A stretch of DNA of 64,000 bases from Ichthyophis bannanicus (taxonomy: Eukaryota; Chordata; Amphibia; Gymnophiona; Ichthyophiidae): positions 11,905,080 to 11,969,079 of the forward strand of contig CM066033.1 in assembly GCA_033557465.1 (NCBI GenBank), read 5' to 3'. Below are positions 63,330-64,000 of the stretch, in pieces. The stretch's first letter is position 1. Each line of letters begins with the position of its first letter. Position numbers and translations under genes: made by a program. The notes beneath the pieces are model-generated. The model was not told where the DNA came from, ran no database searches, and saw only the letters and a list, made by a program, of their open reading frames with translations.

Positions 63330-64000
63330 TTCTGGAGGTGGTTTGAGAGGAGTATGCCCTCGAACTGGCAAGACCAATCCCCCATCGTTTGTGCAGTCGC
63401 CTTGCACAGCCCTGTCCAAGGCCTCGGCAGTAAAGGAAATCTTGGTGCAGCTTCTGCTCCTGGGAGCGGTCGTGCCAGTTCCCAAAAGCCAGTGCGGCTG
63501 CGGTCGGTACTACATTTCTTTTGTGGTTCCCAAAAAGGAGGGTTCCTTCTGTCCGATTCTCAACCTCAAATGAGTCAATCATTGTCTCAGGGTTCCTCAC
63601 TTTTGCAATGGAAACCCTGAGGTTGGTAATAGTGGCAGTATGGCAGGGAGAGTTTCTAACGTCTCTCGACCTCACGGAGGCGTATCTCCATATTCCCATC
63701 CTACAGTTCCTGCTGTTTTGCGGTACTTATGGGACACTTTCAGTTTCAGGCATTACTGTTAGGACTGGTGACTATGCCTCGTACCTTTACCAAGGTGATG
63801 GTCATAGTGGCAGCGGCTCTTCGCAAAGAAGGGATCCTGGTCCACCCGTACCTCAACGACTGGTTAATCCACACCAAGTCCAAGGAGGAGAGTGTAGAGG
63901 CAACAACCAAGGTAGTCAATCTCTTGAGGAGCCGAGGGGGGGGAAATCAACTTGTCCAAGAGCAGATTGGTTACCTCCCAGATCAAGTATCTCGGGGCAA
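63330..64000 (+). pseudogene. pol: DIRS reverse transcriptase, 5' part
   Basis: In several frames: VKEILVQLLLLGAVVPVPKS, YYISFVVPKKEGSFCPILNL (about 63510-63570), then LTSLDLTEAYLHIPIL (motif A, about 63660), an LRYLWDTFSFRHYC-like part, and HPYLNDWLIHTKSKEES (motif C, with the first Asp of LDDW read as Asn, about 63845). The window ends inside the domain. It is broken by frameshifts. Confidence 0.75.

Larger units (their letters stand above)
58980..64000 (+). mobile_element. Second DIRS-type element, interrupted and cut by the window
   Basis: The plus strand holds a 5' region (58980-59678), an ORF1-only L1 insertion (59679-61531), then the DIRS sequence resumes (61548 on) with Gag-like and RT regions. 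The first part has a hairpin with arms CAGCTTGGAGACTGAG and CTCAGTCTCCAAGCAG (58998-59095). The right end, RNase H, recombinase and internal complementary region are outside the window. Stops and frameshifts are common. The left border is approximate. Confidence 0.7.

Overview
The window is vertebrate nuclear DNA made almost entirely of transposable elements of several ages, nested in one another. There is no bacterial-style gene organisation. The mix (Gmr1-like Ty3/gypsy, DIRS, L1-, L2- and CR1-type LINEs, Penelope, Tc1, hAT, a class I endogenous retrovirus) plus a C2H2 zinc-finger exon points to an amphibian or reptile. The leader of the zinc-finger exon and several dispersed repeat families resemble what I remember from caecilian amphibians. 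That is recall rather than a search, and I hold it at about 0.7.

Layout. 1-2756: truncated SCAN-Gag (Gmr1-like) gypsy copy with an open dUTPase domain. 5530-7258: decayed L2-type LINE. 8330-9870: old ORF1-only L1 relative. 12721-19632: class I endogenous retrovirus with 485-bp LTRs, ATGG target duplication, glycine-tRNA primer site and internally deleted gag, split by a solo gypsy LTR at 17365-18794. 20510-21719: intron-containing ferritin heavy-chain pseudogene. 22314-28644: second Gmr1-like element with two 1.55-kb LTRs that each carry a long reading frame. 28710-29045: Bov-B-type tail and a LINE 3' end. 30251-33570: LINE pieces, a Penelope-like element and a split Tc1 transposon. 33598-38983: DIRS tyrosine-recombinase retrotransposon on the minus strand. 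39132-39315: hAT-like MITE. 39440-45017: decayed zinc-finger/LINE repeat units followed by a zinc-finger exon. 45088-50290: L2-type LINE with an intact 1036-codon ORF2 and tandem repeats upstream of it. 50550-58905: an older minus-strand LINE broken by a polyadenylated retroelement and by a nearly full-length L1 with a perfect 16-bp target duplication. 58980-64000: a second DIRS element, running off the window and itself holding an ORF1-only (HAL1-like) L1.

Little here is likely to be host coding sequence. The zinc-finger exon is the best candidate, and the ferritin locus is broken. The best leads for something undescribed are the LTR-embedded reading frame, seen in both LTRs of one gypsy element and at the same place in an unrelated-looking solo LTR; the dUTPase in a SCAN-Gag gypsy lineage; the ORF1-only L1 with repeated 5' units; and a four-hairpin cluster at 51666-52047.
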